From the NCBI GenBank assembly GCA_039621445.1, contig CP154956.1, positions 75,864,192 to 75,928,191 of the forward strand: a DNA stretch of 64,000 nt, in the 5' to 3' direction. Under the pieces are notes generated by a model. It ran no database searches and was not told the DNA's origin. It saw only the letters and a list, made by a program, of their open reading frames with translations. This document shows, piece after piece, positions 9,701 to 26,218 of this stretch (within the stretch, counting starts at the first letter, position 1; every line of letters starts with the position of its first letter). The translations under genes were made by a program, and so were the position numbers. The stretch is from Euglena gracilis. Its lineage: Eukaryota > Euglenida > Euglenophyceae > Euglenales.

Positions 9701-11823
9701 CCCCTTCAGCGGCTGTTCTCGTGATTCTCCCCAGGAGGGTCAGGTTGTGGTCAGGTTGTGGTCACGGCCGTCAGGTGTGGCGACCGTGACTCGTGTGACT
9801 CGTCTTGCGCCCGGTGTCTTGTGCCCCCCCCCCCCCGCACGGCTCCGCCGATCATCGTAATCTGCCCCCCCCCCCCCGTGGCCAACGCTCCGCGCCAACC
9901 CTGCCCGCGATGCCGCGCTGCGCGAGCGGGCGCCGGCACCCCCCCCCCCCGCCCCTCCCCCCCCCTCTCTCCGTCCACTCAGCACACACCCCCTGGTCGC
10001 CCGTGGCGGCGAGCACCACCGCCGCCCCGAGCACCGGCCGGCCGGCGGGCGGGAGCAGCACGTGCGCGGTGCCCGCCCCACTCTCCGGGGGGAGGAAGCG
10101 GCCCAGCGGGAGCAGGGGGCCTCCGCCAGCCCAACTGCCGCCTGGTGCCGGGGGGGGGGCAAACTCGCCTGCATTCCTCGATTTCACTTGTATTTGTTGT
10201 GTGTGTTTTTTTTCATTTAATTGTGCGTGTTTTTAAATGGTATTTAAGCATATTTTATTGTTTGGTTATTATTGAAATTTGGTTTCTTTCCAAGAACTCA
10301 AGAAACACCGACTCCTAGGCACTTGGCCCATGCCTGCATGCTGGCCAACCAGGTCGCCCACCTGTGTGACATGGGCCACTTGCCTGTGACTGCGAAATTT
10401 CATCCCTCCCCCCCCCTGTTCTCATGCAAGTCTTTTCATGTGCCTGCGCACCTTTGGAGGCCCCTTGTGCCGGGGCCTCGAAGCGGTACACCTCCAAGGG
10501 GAACCGGCCGCGGCGGCCGACGTCCAGCGGGGCCGCCCCCGCCACCCGGGCCGGGGCCACGGCAGCCAGCGCAGCGCGGCCCTCCAGCGCGGCCTCCACC
10601 TCCGCCCGGCACGCCAGCAACAGGCGGATGGGGCCAGGAACGCCTGCCCCGAAGTCATTCTGGTCTCTCGCCGGTGGGGGCCAACAGAAAATATGGGACG
10701 GTCTGGTGGGGTGGAAGAGAGGAGTCCCACCAATGGGGTTTCTGCGATTCCCAATTCAGCCCCGGGGGAGCCACCCGAAGGAATCCCTGCGCGTCCCCGA
10801 AGCCCGGCGTCAGGGCAGCTGTCCGGTGCCAAACGGGTGGCCAAAGCGAATGCCGTTCGATACGTGTGTGCTTTCCCGCCACAGTTGCAGGCGGGCAGGG
10901 AGGAGGAGGGTGTGGCACAATTTCGACAGCCCGACCCCCCCTTCCATCTTGCCATCTTGGTTAGATGGCAAACTAGTGGATTTGTTGACCCTCCAGAAGT
11001 TGTTTTTTGGACTGGGGTGGGGGGGCAAACTCCAGGTCACCAACCTCAAAAAAACCTCGGAGGCCCTCATAAGGCATTTCAATGGATCTTCGCCCGCAGT
11101 GGTGGGTCACTCTGGCACTAAAACAATGGTAGGCCCACCGATACCAGAGACCCCAAAAGCATGACACTTTCCCAGGTGGGGTTCGGTGGATGAGCCCCCC
11201 CCTCCAACACACCAGACCATTGTAACTACCCAGGCGGGATCGATTGCCAACATTCCAGCTCAAATTTCCGGGTATCCTGGAGGGGAAAACTCAACAAGTC
11301 AAAGATGTGATTTGGCCTATGTGCAAAATATGATGCAGCAAAAAAAAGACTGAGAATAACAACTGACTGTGAACCCTTAAGCAATGGCCTGATTGATAGC
11401 GGCATTTTCCCCAATTTCTGCAATTATCCGCGGCAAATACTCCACGATTTTTCCCTTTTCTACAATTTTTCGGGATAAATCTGAAGCAAAAGTTGGGGAA
11501 TTCAAATATTTCTTTTGGCTAAGTTCTTGCAAAAGTTCCGTGCTTTGCCCAACAACTTACACATATTCATGGAATCAGTACATTTGTCCAGATGTTTCAC
11601 CAAAGCCTTGGCGGTGTTGTCAGTGTCAGCAGATACGGGACCAAACAGAAACCATATCAACAGATCCGTGCAGTGTAGGATGGGGGGGGAGTGCAGCCCT
11701 GCCTTGAGGGAAGAAGCGCCCAGCTGGCTTCCGCAGGGCCCGGTGTGCGAGGTACCCGTAGTCCGCCAGCCCCAGGAGGGCGGAGAGGGGCCTCTGCCAG
11801 GCGGGCAGCGGGGGCCCCCACAT
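6737..11823 (-). CDS. ABHD18: ABHD18-type (DUF2048) alpha/beta hydrolase, multi-exon
   Basis: Exons on the minus strand: E1 11,823 to about 11,706 (start MWGPPLPAW); E2 10,643-10,452; E3 10,120 to about 9,990 (LAATGDQG); E4 about 9,643-9,473 (LLENPIYGRRRPKGQ); E5 9,236-9,168 (VTGMSYG nucleophile elbow); a weaker exon near 8,830-8,935; E7 about 7,154-6,971 (VNAAHDKFV, catalytic Asp); last exon 6,847-6,737 (PGGHLSS, catalytic His, stop TAG). Junction phases agree for E1/E2 (using a GC donor, AAG|GCAGGG), E2/E3 and E4/E5. E5, E7 and E2 end at GTGCGG, GTGCGG and GTGCGC donors. Order and motifs match the ABHD18 family: ENPxYGxRxP, then GxSxG, Asp, GGH. Members are uncharacterised serine hydrolases, possibly acting on lipids. 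Exons between 8.8 and 7.2 kb are not fully resolved. Confidence 0.75.
7450..8620 (-). CDS. Possible additional coding exons, unassigned (within the hydrolase locus)
   Basis: Several minus-strand frames look like protein rather than noise. About 7,450-7,565 contains SELDDFFSAWAGRVLDP. About 7,860-8,045 contains LVSMYVSQQSHGG and AAAVVEHFPEWKG. About 8,049-8,300 contains YGFLDDYYCPPPGF and RSAMEYIRAPQGYSG. About 8,400-8,560 contains GKVQYKTQLKRELRQQ. GC is lower than in the flanking hydrolase exons, and no splice chain joining them could be confirmed. They may be the poorly conserved middle of the ABHD18-like protein (the family has a variable insert here) or a separate inserted gene. No family recognised. 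Confidence 0.3.
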
Positions 11824-11879
11824 CAGCGGCGGGCGGCCATCGCAGAACCTCCGGAGGGGTGAGCACGCTGGGGGCAGGG

Positions 11880-13920
11880 CCCATCCGCAGAGAAAGAAAG
11901 ATAAGATTAGCCGAAACGTCATCAACCCGTTAAAGCGTCCACTTATTAAAAACCCTTCATCAGCACTCACTTTGCTTGTACTCTCTTTGTATTTTTTTTT
12001 ACTAATGTCATGTAATTAACATTAATGTAATCCTTTTAAATATGGCAAACTTGCTCCCTTTGAGTGCAATGCATCATCTTCAGGCAGGGTTTGCCATACA
12101 GCCGGGTGTGGGAGGCCGGCCTGCACTCCTCCGAGCCTCCACAGGAGAGGGGTTGGTGGGCTTGTTCAAGACGTTGTTGCGGACCCCGGGGTCCACTGGC
12201 TGGCCAAATTGCCAACCACTGGAAAAAAGCCAATAGCCCCCCCCCCGACGGAAAAAATCTGGTGCGTTGAGGTGGAAATGGGTGTTTAAATGTGTTTGGT
12301 TGATTCTGTACCAGAAAATCACAAAAATTGCCAACAACCGGCATTTTTTGGCAGTTTTTGGGGTCAACAATTGCCGCATTTCACACTGGTCACTGGGAAA
12401 ATTCTTTTCGACCAGCTGGCCCTGTTGACAGACCCCCCCCCCCGGAGTCCATTAGAAATTCCACTAGCCAAATTTGGACAAGCTACAATCAGCCCCCCCC
12501 CCCTCCAGCACCCCTTCCCCCCCGAACCCTCAAGCAGAAACCTTGTCGCCAGTCTTGATGACCCTTTGAATCAACTTACTGTCTCTTCTCATGGGTGGCG
12601 ATCATGGATTTCTTTAACCCTGGTTTGCCCCCCCCCCCTGCGGAGGGTGTTTTCTGTAATGGGTAGGTGGGTTTGGGCCGGCCGCTGACGTCCTACCGGG
12701 GCTGCGGGATCAATCACTCCAACCTGATTCTATTTGGGATTTATGTGACATTAAACATTTGATCAGATATTACATGCACTCGAAGGTTGGACATCGCAAA
12801 ACATCGCAAAAAATATTATATCCCCATATATTTGAAAGAGAGGTAATTCACAAGTCATTCTTTGGTTGGCAGTTTGGGGTTTAAAACTGTGGGGTTGCCA
12901 AACTGTCACTAATTTGTGGCTTCCTCAGTTCCTCTCAAACCACAGGTTCACTTAGCTACCCGAAAAGAAAATCAAAGTGTGGGTTTGGGCCAGGGGAAAT
13001 GCACCACCTCTCGAAAGCCAACTACCCACCCAGCCCCAACCCCCCTCCCTCGGACACGAAGCGACGAGCCAAACAAGCCAGCAATAAACGCTGGATGCTC
13101 GAGAGACTGCCACCCAATTTTTTTTCTGTCGTTGTTGAAAAAATGGATGCACCTTTCGTCGCCTGTTAAATGTGCATTTGGTATAACACAAGGCAGCTGC
13201 CTTCCACTTGGCCCCCACGAATACAAGCCACGGGGGGGGGGGGTCATATGGGGTACTCCGGGTCCAACCTCGGGGGAAAGTCGGGGTTATTTCCGGGGAT
13301 AGGGTTAGGGTTCCAACCAGATTCCTGAGGGACCCCATTTTTAGGGATTTAGGGAGAAGTTAAGCTTCATTTTGGAGCAAGTTAGGTAGAATTTAGGTCG
13401 ATTTTTGACAAAATTCAAACGAAAATGCAACCAAAAAATCTTCCCTAAAGCAAACCTAACTTCAGGCCTAACTTTGTCCCTAAAAAATGCCCTTTTTGTT
13501 CTGCCAATCCCCTAACCCCATTCCAAGGATTGAGCACGCATTCTCCCAGAATCTGCCGAAATTTGCCCAGAAACGGCGCGGTTCGCAGGGAAACAGACCG
13601 AAAAATCCGAAAAGTCAGATACCCCATATGACCTTCCCCCTTGTGCCTTCCACTCGCCCCCCCCCTGGGGGGGAGTAGCGAAGAGTTTGGAGAAGGCAGC
13701 TGCCAAATCCAAATACCCTGCAATATATACAGTTGCCAAAAAGTGAAGGAAAAAAGACACTGTGCGATCCCAACAGGTTCAGAAACCTATTTGACGTTCT
13801 GGGATACGTCGCACTGCTGCTGAGAACACCTGACAAAGATAATTAATTTTTTTGGGGAGCAGATCCAGATGCGTCAAAGTCGTGATGAAAGCCAAGATGA
13901 GGGGACAACGCCAGCGGGGG
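11880..13920. other. Intergenic DNA between hydrolase and DTD2 genes
   Basis: No convincing gene. A minus-strand stretch at about 12,080-12,190 is exon-like in composition but unassigned. C/G runs recur (12,240; 12,430; 12,500; 13,230). At 13,295-13,480 degenerate TTAGGG/TTAGG text (ATAGGGTTAGGGTTCC, then many AGG/CCTAA words) resembles stretches at 23,035-23,200 and 26,950-27,050. Confidence 0.45.
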
Positions 13921-18117
<4,197 letters not shown>

Positions 18118-18124
18118 CCTCTCA

Positions 18125-19110
18125 CGTCATGCGAGACATGGCACTGCGCAAGAGGAGAGTGGCCCTGGGGGCAAAGAGCCAGCAAAAGCTGTCATCTCGG
18201 CTTTGATCAAATGACCACCACCAGGCAGGGATAATACTGGGGCTGGGGCTGGAAATTTGGGTTGCCCCCTCCCCTGGATTTGGCTTTGGCTGTTTAGGCT
18301 CGGCCTCAGAGGCATAAACCGGACAACGGTTCCAAATGGTTTTTGATGACTTGTTGTACTTGCATGTGGGCGACATCTCATTTTTTTTCGGAAATGACGA
18401 TGTCCTTGTTTGTTCGGTGCTTCGCCAAGGTATTTTTGGGCTGGCTTGATTGGCTGACACCCCGAAGGGGGGGCAATGCTGCCGCTGAGCCGGTGAAAAG
18501 TTGGGGTTGGCTGCAGCAACCCCCCAGGAGTTTACAAAAGCTTAAAGAGATGTATGAGGGTTTGGCCTGGATCCTGGATCACCCTACTAGGGGGGTGTTT
18601 TTTAAACGACCCCCCGTGGTCCAGCTCGAGGCTGGAAACTTTGGGCTGGCTGGAAAAAAGCTGCTCCCCCCCCCCCTCTTTAGGGTCCCAGGCTGGAGTT
18701 GGGCCCGACCCAGGGTCGAGCCAGGTTCCAAAAAAATCGAAATTGCAACAATGCCCGAAAAACTGACAATTGTACCCCCGAATTTGTCCTGGCCAGCAAT
18801 TCTCCGACCCATATTTGCCCATTTTTGACCCATTTTTGGCCCCTTTTTTGCACCTCCGAAAGCGAAAAATACGTCATCGTCCAGCCGCCCAAATGCATAC
18901 TACTCGTTGATGGGGGGGGGGGGGCGATAAACTGAGTGTAAGAGAAAGACGAGAAAATGGCAGAGAGGTTACTGTCCATAGCTAGACAGCGTAGCATGTT
19001 AGCATAATAGGTCACTGTCCATAGCAGACAGCAGGCACCTGATGGCAAGCCTTGCCGTGCGATTCAGATGAGGCGAAAGACGCTTGCACATTAGGTTAGG
19101 AAGGGAGCTG
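18125..19110. other. Intergenic DNA between DTD2 and GLDH
   Basis: Contains G/C runs and the phrase TTTGACCCATTTTTGGCCCC. Near 18,970-19,030 the phrase CTGTCCATAGC(T)AGACAGC occurs twice about 40 bp apart. No protein-like frame or RNA gene seen. Confidence 0.4.
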
Positions 19111-19119
19111 CAGCAGTGT

Positions 19120-22100
19120 TCAATGGCCAATGACCCTTTCGATGAGGTCATTGCTCAGAATATTCTTGGGGTCAAGTTGAGCTCGCATGTATTTGAATTT
19201 TGCGATAATGCATGGCGATTACAACTCAGACTTGTAGCAAACAAGAATACATTTCAAGGACATGTATTGGAGACATTTCAGGGACATGTATTGGAGAAGG
19301 GGCCTCTTCTTTGCTCAACTGATTCAAGTGTGCAATGCCAACAAAACACAATGCAATGCCCTTTTGAGCCATTTGGGTGCGAATGTGAAACTATTGTCAT
19401 GATCTACAAGGGGCTACACTTCGTCATTAAAACTGGGTTTTATTAGGTGGCCCCGTAACTCGTGGTGGGAGGGGATTGCCTGTCTCGCGATGTTTTGGAA
19501 TTTCGATTTTCAAATGCAGGACGTGTCAAACAGGATTTCAACCCTAGCCAGAGGAAGAACCTTCATCCGACCTGATAATTGGCCTAGATCCTTAAGAATG
19601 GGCTGCAAAAAGACGGGTGAGCATGGGGTGGGGTGGGGGGGCATGACGGTTCCTGGAGAATTGCCATGGCCAGGGTATCGGGCTTCCAAGCGGTCCCTGC
19701 AGTAGGGTGCATCATGTGGACGGCTCACAATTCTGGCGCATACGAAAATATGACCATCATGGTTTCCCATACATTCATGTTGATGACTCTTGATTCTGTG
19801 ATTGTTATTTTGTAATATTTTGCAGGATTTTCAGAAATTTTGCGGAATTTTGCAGATTTTGCAAAAAATCTTCATTTTTGAACAACAAAAATGTTCATTT
19901 TTGAACAAGAGCGGAAAGTACCTGGAGTTAAGCCCATGAAGTCATTTTTCGCCACATAGGTCATTTTCAACTCAATAATTTTTGGCCATTTTTGTTGATT
20001 TTGGAAAATCATCAATCATCTTCTACCATATTGGGCCATTATTGGCCATTTTCGAGCATATGGGCATTTTCCACCATATGACTTTGTTTCTTCAATCCGA
20101 TGGCTTAAACACCCTGGGATTGTAGGATCTTGTTTGGTTGGTCAGCCGAAGGGGGGGTTATCAATGGGAGATTAAAAATAATAATCCCCCCCCATTTTTC
20201 ACGGACCGCCACATAATAAAAGGAGTTTTCCTGGGAGCTGGAACCATATTGTTGTGCAAATTTTACATGAATCTTAATACTAAATTGCACTTTTTGAGAC
20301 AGAAACTCCACCCACCATGGGTTTTGATGATGCTAAAAATTATTACAACACATTTTGCGGTTAAGGTTTTACACCCAAAAAATCAAAAAAAATGCCAAAT
20401 AATATCTCCCCAAACAATATTACCCCCATTGAGGGTGGACTTCGGCCGGCCAAATAATGTCCCCGGGGGGATATCATTTGGGAGGGGGTTATTGTGCGCA
20501 CCAGCTTTCTCAACACCAAAGTAACCCCCCCGGCTACTATTCGGAACGTTGGTCGAAAACCGAGGGGGGGGGGCTTCTATTCGGGAGGGGGGGCACTATT
20601 CGGAAAAATGGTCGAAAACCAGGGGGTTAGAGAATTATCAAAGAAATCTCTTTGTGGGTCTACACGTCCTACCTTTCCAAACCATGCCAAATTTGCCGCA
20701 AATGTGTTACTCTTGTGGATGCATTGGATCATTAAACATAAAATCACCCAACCCTCATTTAGAGGTATTGCAAAAACTGGAGCCTACACTAGACATTTAC
20801 CCCCACACCCCCCACACCCCCCCATACCCCCCCCACAGTTGACCAGTGTAAGCTCCAGTTTTTGCAATATATGCTCATTTAACCAATGGCTGAAGAAGCC
20901 AAAACATTTGCCGTCTCAATTGACAGACAACCCACAGGGAGCGGCCTACTATTCGGAGGGGGGGCACCATTCGGGGGGGGGGGGGCTTCTATTCAGGGGG
21001 GGGTTACCTGCTTTCCAACTCCATGGATTCTTCACCGATGACCATGATGATGGTGGACAGTGAGGAAGATTGTGAGGAGACCATAAAATGAAGAGGGTTG
21101 CAAACACACAATTTTTACAGACTCCCCAGGGGGTTGGTCAGTTTCACTCTTCCAAAATTAGCCATTCACTTTTTCGGAAAACCAGTCAGTCACTACCCCC
21201 CCCCCCCCGGAGGTCCGTCACTCTCTAGACTCTGGAATCCAAGGGAAAAATGACCAAAAACACAAAAGAACTGCCAAAAAAAATTCGGCGCCAGGTCACT
21301 TTGGTGGTTTTTTGCTGACCCCCCCTCCCTGAAGGGGGAGGTCCAGGCCAAACCTGAAAAACCAGTCACCCCCCGGGAGGGGGAGTCTGACTAAGTGATT
21401 GTATGGTTGCAAAGAGCAAAGGCAGATGAAGAAAGTAATTGTCACCTCCTTTCGATGTTTATTTTCCCTCAAATCAGTCGTTGACAGAGAGGCGGTCATC
21501 AGAGGAAGGCATTCATAAATTTCGTTTCTTACATTCATGATTGTTTGTGATTATTCATGGTTTTGCTTTTGGTTTTGCTGGTTCGTGATCGTTGGGAATC
21601 CCTGTCAATGCATTCTAATTACTTAGCAATATTGTTACTTTGAAGAGAATAATAAGACCCCCTGCCAATTATCAGCAAAAATCCAGAAACCAGACCCCCC
21701 AAAAATAACTTTCCCCCTCAGAATTTCTAGGGAAAATCCAAAAGACAGACCCCCTAAAACTGTGAAAATTTCACAAAAAAAGGGTGATTTCTGGACATTT
21801 TCGATTGTCCATGCATATGTTACAATTGGCATTTTTTGAGACAAAGTGCTCATTGCCAAACATTGACCTTTTTAGACCTATTTTTACCCCCCAAATAAGA
21901 TCCCCCCTTGGGATTTTGAGCAACAAGCCCAAAAAGTAGACCCGGGGTCTTGTTTGGGGGGGGGGGGCAGAGAATTTGGTTAGATAGACATTTGAACAAG
22001 CTACAGGCAAAGAATGAATGAAATGAATGCAATTATTCCAATTTGTTGCTGCAGGAAATATACGACATACCTGAGCCTTTGGGCTGCAGCTGGGTCATCA

Positions 22101-24913
22101 CGCCCACGCTGCTTTCTTTCCGACTGCAATTACGTTCGGGTGGCGTGATTGAAGGTGATCCGCTAAAACCCTGGGGCTCCTCCTGCCGGGTTTGCACCCG
22201 AAACGGATGGCGGAACTGTTCAAACAGAAACTGAAATCGAAATGCGGGACTTGGCGAGCCCCTGCCCAGTCACCCCCCATCCCCCCCGCAGGCCTCCACC
22301 TTCGCCCAGTGCGGCACCGCCCCGTACTCCTGGTGGACGCCCTCCAGCGCAGCGGAGCAGGGCCCCCCTGCGACGCTTGCCCCCCCCCCCCCGCGGCTTG
22401 CCACAACGCTGGGCTGGGGATGGAGGCCCCCTTGCCACGGGTTCACTTCAACTTAGCAGGGGGGTGCCCATTAGAAAATGCCACTGCCCAAAACAAAAAT
22501 GCAAAAAAAGCAAAATTCTCCAGAAACAAAAAAACCAAAACTGTCCCAGCAACTATCCCTGGGACCAAGTGTCCTGTCCCTGCCTGCAAAATCCTTTGAA
22601 CCAAACTGTTGATATGTCCAAAGTGTCGCTGTAGCCACTGTTTCCCTGTATCCACAACGTGACCAACATGTGTCTCAACAATAAAGTCGTCCATGTACCA
22701 AAATGTAAAGGTGGTCAAATAGTCGATGAAACATGTAATTTGTGCCCCTGTCACCAAAAAGTCCTTTTTAAGCAACGCACCACTTTTCAAATGTCACTCA
22801 ACTAAAATTTGTTTTTTTTACCCCTCCCCAAAAATAAGACCCCTCTCTGGGCCGATCGAGCAAGGAGAAACCAAAGAGCTTTAAGGCCCACCTTGGGGAA
22901 GGACAGAGAAGAAATTAAACGGGGGGGTCGGACTCCCCCCTCCCCGCATATAAGAAGTGGCCCTGTGTTATTACCATCTCCAGGGAGGTGTCCCGGACAA
23001 AGGTAGAATAGAGTATGCCTACTCCAGGAACAAGATGGGATTTGGGTTTGGAACAGGGTTAGGATCCAGGACTTTAGACCTAAATTTAGGCCAAAATTTG
23101 CCCAATTTAGGTTCATACTTAGGCCTAACTTCCGAACTTTGCCTAACACCAATGCTAATCCCTATTTTAATGACAATTGTAACCCCAATCCTGTTCCTAA
23201 AAAAAATTGGAAAGCACCGTCAACCCCCATCAACCTCCAGTCAAGAAAGTGGACCCCCCACTCCATTTAACTACTGCCCGAGTTGAGTTAGGCTGCCAAA
23301 TAAGACTCTCCCCCAAATGCATGACTGCCCTGATGGCGGCGCAAAGCGCCAGGGACAGTAAAAAACTTCCCTGGTATTTCCAAAAAAAACAATTTCGGTG
23401 TTAGTTTGCGTAAAAAAGCCTGAAAACTATGTGATATTTTGCATATTTGTAACACAAAAACATGGGAAATTTCGATTTATACCAATTTCACATTTTGTGA
23501 AGCACCGAAGGAAAAACTTTTGTGCTTTTGGAAACCCCAAATATGACGATTTCTCAGGCCCCGGTGGGTGAAGAAAAAATTCAAAACAAGACCACAAGAA
23601 CAAAACCCTCTGTGGAGGATCCCAGCAACTGACCCAAAAATATATGGAATTACTAAATTATTTTAGAAATATGCCAATTTTCAAAAAAAAACGAAAATGT
23701 CAGGAAAAAATGCAAAAAAAATGCAAAATGGTCAAAAATGCACATAAAAATACTGAGACCAAAAAAAAAGCAAAAAAAATGTGTTGGGAAAAAATTGAAA
23801 TGTGTGCAAAAAAAGCAATGAAAAGCGCAAAAATGCGCATTTTTGAAAATTCGAGGAAAAAAATGCAAAAAAAAGTCCAAAAAGTGTGAAAAAAAATGCG
23901 AATTGCATCCCCCCTGCATCCTTTGAGAAAAAAAATTGAACAAAAAGCAAAAAATTGCGGAAAACTCGAAACTGCCCATCAAATGCACAATACTACAGCC
24001 TTCAAATCTGGAGAAACCTCTGGCTTCCCCTAAATATTTGATGCCAGAAATTCACTCCTAAATGGAAACCCTGAGCACAGTAACTCTTGAAAGCCTTCGC
24101 AACCTTCTCCAATCCTGCAAATGAAAAAGAAGTGCCGCATATCAGGGTGCTGAGGCGCCGCGAAAACACCCGACACTACATACGTATGTATACTGTCACA
24201 ACACAGAACTTGTGTGTGTGTGAGGGGGGGTGTTCAGCGGCAAAATTCGAACCTTGCTCGTCCTGGCCAGGGGTGTTGTACATGATGATGCCCACCCACG
24301 AGAAGAGGTCGCCGGGGGTGGGGCTGAACGCGGGGCTCATCGGTGCCTGGCTCCGGGCGGTCCACCGCTGTTCCAAGGGGGCGGGGGCAGGGATGCCCCG
24401 CGCCTCGATCACCGCGAGCACCTTCTCCATGAACTCGATGTCGGCCAGCGGCGTCTGCCCGACCCGAACGGAGCAGCTTGGACGGGAGGCAAACTCAACA
24501 AAAAAAACCCCAACCCCTGCATCCCCTTCCCAGTGGCTATTGTCACCCCGGAGCGTTTATTTAGACTGCCCCTGCGCATGCTCTAACGAGCGCTTGGGAA
24601 TCTGCACTTCTTTGGGGAGCATCGTGGGGAACATCGTGGGGGGGGGTCGTTTCGGAACAAAACACAACCAAAACCCCCCCCCCAGGGAACCAATAACACT
24701 CAAAAATGGGAGGGCAATTGGCGACCAACTTCCAGGTACCCGGCGCCGCCATGCAGAGACTGGGGGGCCAGCGGGGTCGGACCTTGACGGGGAACGCCAC
24801 CTCCAGCACCCGCTGGGAGCCCCCACACTCGAAGCCCAGCACCTCCGTGCTCTCCGACAGGCGCTGCGCCGAGTTCCGCTGCCAGAACTCGGCCTCCGCC
24901 CGGTTGACCTCAT
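19120..24913 (-). CDS. GLDH: L-galactono-1,4-lactone dehydrogenase, C-terminal exons
   Basis: FAD-linked mitochondrial enzyme that oxidises L-galactono-1,4-lactone to ascorbate, passing electrons to cytochrome c. Minus-strand exons: 24,913-24,783 (EVNRAEAEFWQR, VLGFECGG, to AFPVK); 24,454-24,253 (GIPAPAPLEQRWT, LFSWVGIIMY); 22,367-22,300 (EYGAVPHWAK); a tentative short exon near 19,650-19,705 (DRLEARYPGHG); and the terminal exon ending 19,120 (QLDPKNILSNDLIERV, stop TGA). The EQRWT and HWAK signatures are diagnostic of the aldonolactone oxidoreductase C-terminal domain, and the IPAPAP context is GLDH-like rather than GULO-like. The first junction closes in phase 0 and the second in phase 1. 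N-terminal FAD-binding exons were not found to the right, so the gene is incomplete here. The 5' edge of the last exon is unresolved. Confidence 0.8.
20520..21010. repeat. CTATTCGG repeat cluster flanking a 25-bp hairpin
   Basis: CTATTCGG or CATTCGG followed by G runs occurs at least six times, at 20,533-20,605 and again at 20,948-20,995. Between the two clusters lies a hairpin (20,766-20,790 with 20,845-20,869; TATTGCAAAAACTGGAGC arms, one mismatch). The symmetric layout suggests a small composite repeat in a GLDH intron. Confidence 0.6.
21120..21375. repeat. Dispersed repeat family B, diverged partial copy
   Basis: Shares AAAACCAGTCAGTCACT with C/G-run boundaries, plus an ATTCGGCGCC core, with the copies at 25,210-25,560 and 31,490-31,790. 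Confidence 0.55.
21655..21965. repeat. Dispersed repeat family C, copy 2
   Basis: Begins GACCCCCTGCCAATTATCAG and ends CCTTGGGATTTTGAGCAAC, CCCAAAAAGTAGACC, CGGGGTCTTGTTT plus a G run, matching 16,415-16,530 in order and orientation. Located in a GLDH intron. Confidence 0.65.
22375..24245. other. GLDH intron: low-complexity and telomere-like words, no gene
   Basis: Contains a TTAGG/CCTAA-rich stretch (23,035-23,200), a GGCGCAAAGCGCC hairpin (about 23,337) and a 320-bp A-rich tract (23,640-23,960). No exon of the expected GLDH segment was recognised inside it. Confidence 0.5.
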
Positions 24914-25209
24914 CTGTGGCAGGGAGCATGGCCTGGGATCATGGCTGCTTACTGCTGACCATGCGATCCCCAGGGGGTAGGGGGGTCACTTCCACCTTCA
25001 AAAAACAAGCCAATCACTTTCCAAAAACCACCTCAGGTGAAGACAGGGCGGTCTTTTAAGGGATAAGAATGGCCGAAAAAGTCGCTGTATATTGGCAAAC
25101 ACAGGTCGACCAAAGGGCAAAAAAGCAACTTCTGGCATCCTTGGATCATCGTCCATCCAAATCCTATTCCATCATCAACGCAAAAAAAATTTGGACCCCC
25201 CTCCCAACC

Positions 25210-25560
25210 ATACAATTGCTTACCGACCCCCGGGGGGGGGAGGGGGGGTCACTCCACTTTTTTAAAAACCAGTCAGTCACTCATTTTCAAAAAACCAGCC
25301 AGTCACTACCCCCCCGGGGGGGGGGGTCGGCCACTCAGAAAAACGGCCACTTTCCAGTCACTTTAGGCCATTTTAGGCCCAAAAATTTTTTCCGGCGCCT
25401 TCGGCGCCGGGGTCACTCAAGCCACTTTTGCCCACTCCTGGCCGACCCCCCCCGGGGTCGGGGGGGGGGGGGGGCCCGGGCCAAAAACCAGTCAGTCACT
25501 CTGAAAAAACCAGTCACCCACCCCCCGGGGGGGGGGGGTTGGTCAGTGCTTAAGCAATTG
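25210..25560 (+). repeat. Dispersed repeat family B, copy 1
   Basis: Ordered blocks: CCAGTCAGTCACT, C/G runs, CGGCCACTCAGAAAAACGG, CACTTTAGGCCATTTTAGGC, the hairpin CCGGCGCCTTCGGCGCCGG, GTCACTCAAGCCACTTTTGC, a second G/C block, and the end phrase GCTTAAGCAATTGCC. The reverse-complement copy is at 31,490-31,790. The inner AAAAATTTTT flanks of the hairpin are conserved. Confidence 0.75.
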
Positions 25561-26218
25561 CCTGCTCCCAACTACAGCCAGGGGGGTGGAGAAACTGCAC
25601 ACGGGCCGGTCAAAAACTGCGCTACAAAAAACTGCAAAAAAACTGCAAAAAACTGCACTTCAACAAAAATTAGCAATAAACAAGCTAAAATGACGTGCAT
25701 ATGCAAAACAACATAAATTGCGACCACATGAGCACACCCCAATTCACCTAACTTTTTTTTGCGCAGCTTTGGAGCTTATGACGACAAAAATGGAAGCAAT
25801 CAAACAAGGAACACTGCACATGGCTTTTCATGCATTGAAAATGCAAGTCATGTGTTTGGATGCCGGGCCACACCACTTTTCCTGCGCCAAAACTTGTACC
25901 GACCATGCCCACAAAAATGACAAACAGTTTCCTTTCTAAATATGGAAAAAATGCACATATATCCATATATCACCGAAAATGGAAAGTGAACGCACTCATT
26001 AGGCATGGGGGGGGAGGTACGACACAATCCGGTGTGTTGAAAACTTGCGGAATGCGGAATGCGACCCATCAATTCGCCTTTTGATGTTCAGGAGCGACTT
26101 TCCAATCCGGGGACAAAATGGTCATTTTTGCAAACACTATACTTTTGGTCACAATAAGATCCCAGAGCGACGAGCCTTCACCCACTTCGCAAACACGCTG
26201 ACGGGGCGTTGATCGTTG

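Noticed and set aside
13295-13480. True telomere or chromosome end
   Set aside because: Only two or three TTAGGG words amid diverged text, inside a region with host genes on both sides.
23644-23889. Lys-rich ORF
   Set aside because: Translation of an A-rich low-complexity tract in a GLDH intron.
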